Source: Oscillospiraceae bacterium
GTDB lineage: Bacteria > Bacillota > Clostridia > Oscillospirales > UBA929
NCBI GenBank assembly: GCA_031258665.1
Contig: JAIRML010000305.1
Location: forward strand, 1 to 5,862
Reading direction: 5' to 3'
DNA length: 5,862 nt
Part shown: positions 5,694 to 5,862 of the stretch, one piece after another
Layout: each line of letters starts with the position of its first letter
How positions within the stretch are numbered: the stretch's first letter is position 1
Made by a program: the position numbers and the translations under genes
Notes under the pieces: generated by a model
Seen by the model: the letters and a program-made list of their open reading frames with translations, nothing else
Database searches by the model: none
Told to the model about the DNA's origin: nothing

Positions 5694-5732
5694 TTGCCGC
5701 GAAGCGGCAACAAAAAACAAGAATTTTTTGGG
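5694..5732. repeat. short member of the hairpin-repeat family after remB
   Basis: TTGCCGC (5694-5700) and GCGGCAA (5704-5710) form a perfect 7-bp stem around GAA. A tail AACAAAAAACAAGAA plus a T-run and GGG follows, corresponding to the reverse complement of the CCCAAAATTCT...TTTTTTATT spacer in the dnaA-leader units. The TGGGCTGC hairpin is missing. The structure starts 8 nt after the remB stop but is followed by A, not T, so it is a poor terminator on the + strand. Confidence 0.75.
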
Positions 5733-5746
5733 AACAGATCCCATCC

Positions 5747-5777
5747 GCGGTTTGCGGAATTCATTTCCGCAAACCGC
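5747..5777. repeat. perfect 13-bp hairpin
   Basis: GCGGTTTGCGGAA (5747-5759) and TTCCGCAAACCGC (5765-5777) pair perfectly around TTCAT. It is not followed by a T-run on either strand. It is the second of four hairpins in the last 170 bases. Confidence 0.85.
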
Positions 5778-5782
5778 ACCTC

Positions 5783-5804
5783 GCGAGGCGCCTCAGCGCC
5801 TCGC
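5783..5804. repeat. perfect 9-bp G+C hairpin
   Basis: GCGAGGCGC (5783-5791) and GCGCCTCGC (5796-5804) pair around CTCA. It begins 5 nt after the preceding hairpin and has no T-run on either side. Confidence 0.85.
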
Positions 5805-5817
5805 TCCAACCCCCGTG

Positions 5818-5862
5818 TTGTTGAAAAACAAAGTTTTTCAACAAATAAAACAAGAATTTGGG
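5818..5862. repeat. A+T-rich 12-bp hairpin plus family tail (runs to the window edge)
   Basis: TTGTTGAAAAAC (5818-5829) and GTTTTTCAACAA (5833-5844) pair perfectly around AAA. The following bases (AACAAATAAAACAAGAATTT, then GGG) closely match the tail after the GAA hairpin at 5709-5732. The tail is therefore shared by two quite different hairpins. The element may continue past the window. Confidence 0.75.

Overview
The window is the replication-initiation locus of a bacterium of the Bacillota, most likely a fairly G+C-rich member of the Clostridia. This is inferred from the gene order dnaA - dnaN - recF - remB (DUF370), the clostridial-type DnaA and RemB sequences, and strong AGGAGG/AAGGGG-type ribosome binding sites. 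All genes read on the + strand. The exact genus cannot be told from the sequence.

Layout. Positions 1-777 hold the 3' part of an accessory ATP-binding/winged-helix regulator (AlbA_2/HATPase_c_4 type), which is more A+T-rich than the rest. Positions 778-1313 are non-coding. They contain a possible short promoter-terminator module (849-926), a good sigma-A promoter for dnaA (969-997) and a tandem array of three 73-bp hairpin-bearing repeats (1001-1214) that would form most of the dnaA leader. dnaA is at 1314-2621. The 447-bp dnaA-dnaN gap is the best oriC candidate: it has one 8/9 DnaA box, several 7/9 boxes, a direct duplication of the dnaA 3' end, strong inverted repeats and an A+T-rich stretch next to the best box. 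dnaN (3069-4190) and recF (4193-5314) are almost fused. After another copy of the repeat family, remB (5402-5686) follows, and the window ends in a run of four perfect hairpins.

How the genes work together. DnaA binds and opens the origin, the DnaN clamp holds the replicative polymerase on DNA, and RecF loads recombinase at gaps left by stalled forks. remB is a conserved neighbour of recF and encodes a small regulator related to the matrix-gene activator RemA. The genes themselves are ordinary. The unusual content is in the non-coding DNA: a modular family of hairpin repeats that brackets dnaA-dnaN-recF in opposite orientations, and a duplicated segment inside the presumed origin. I see no clear sign of a wholly new multi-gene system.
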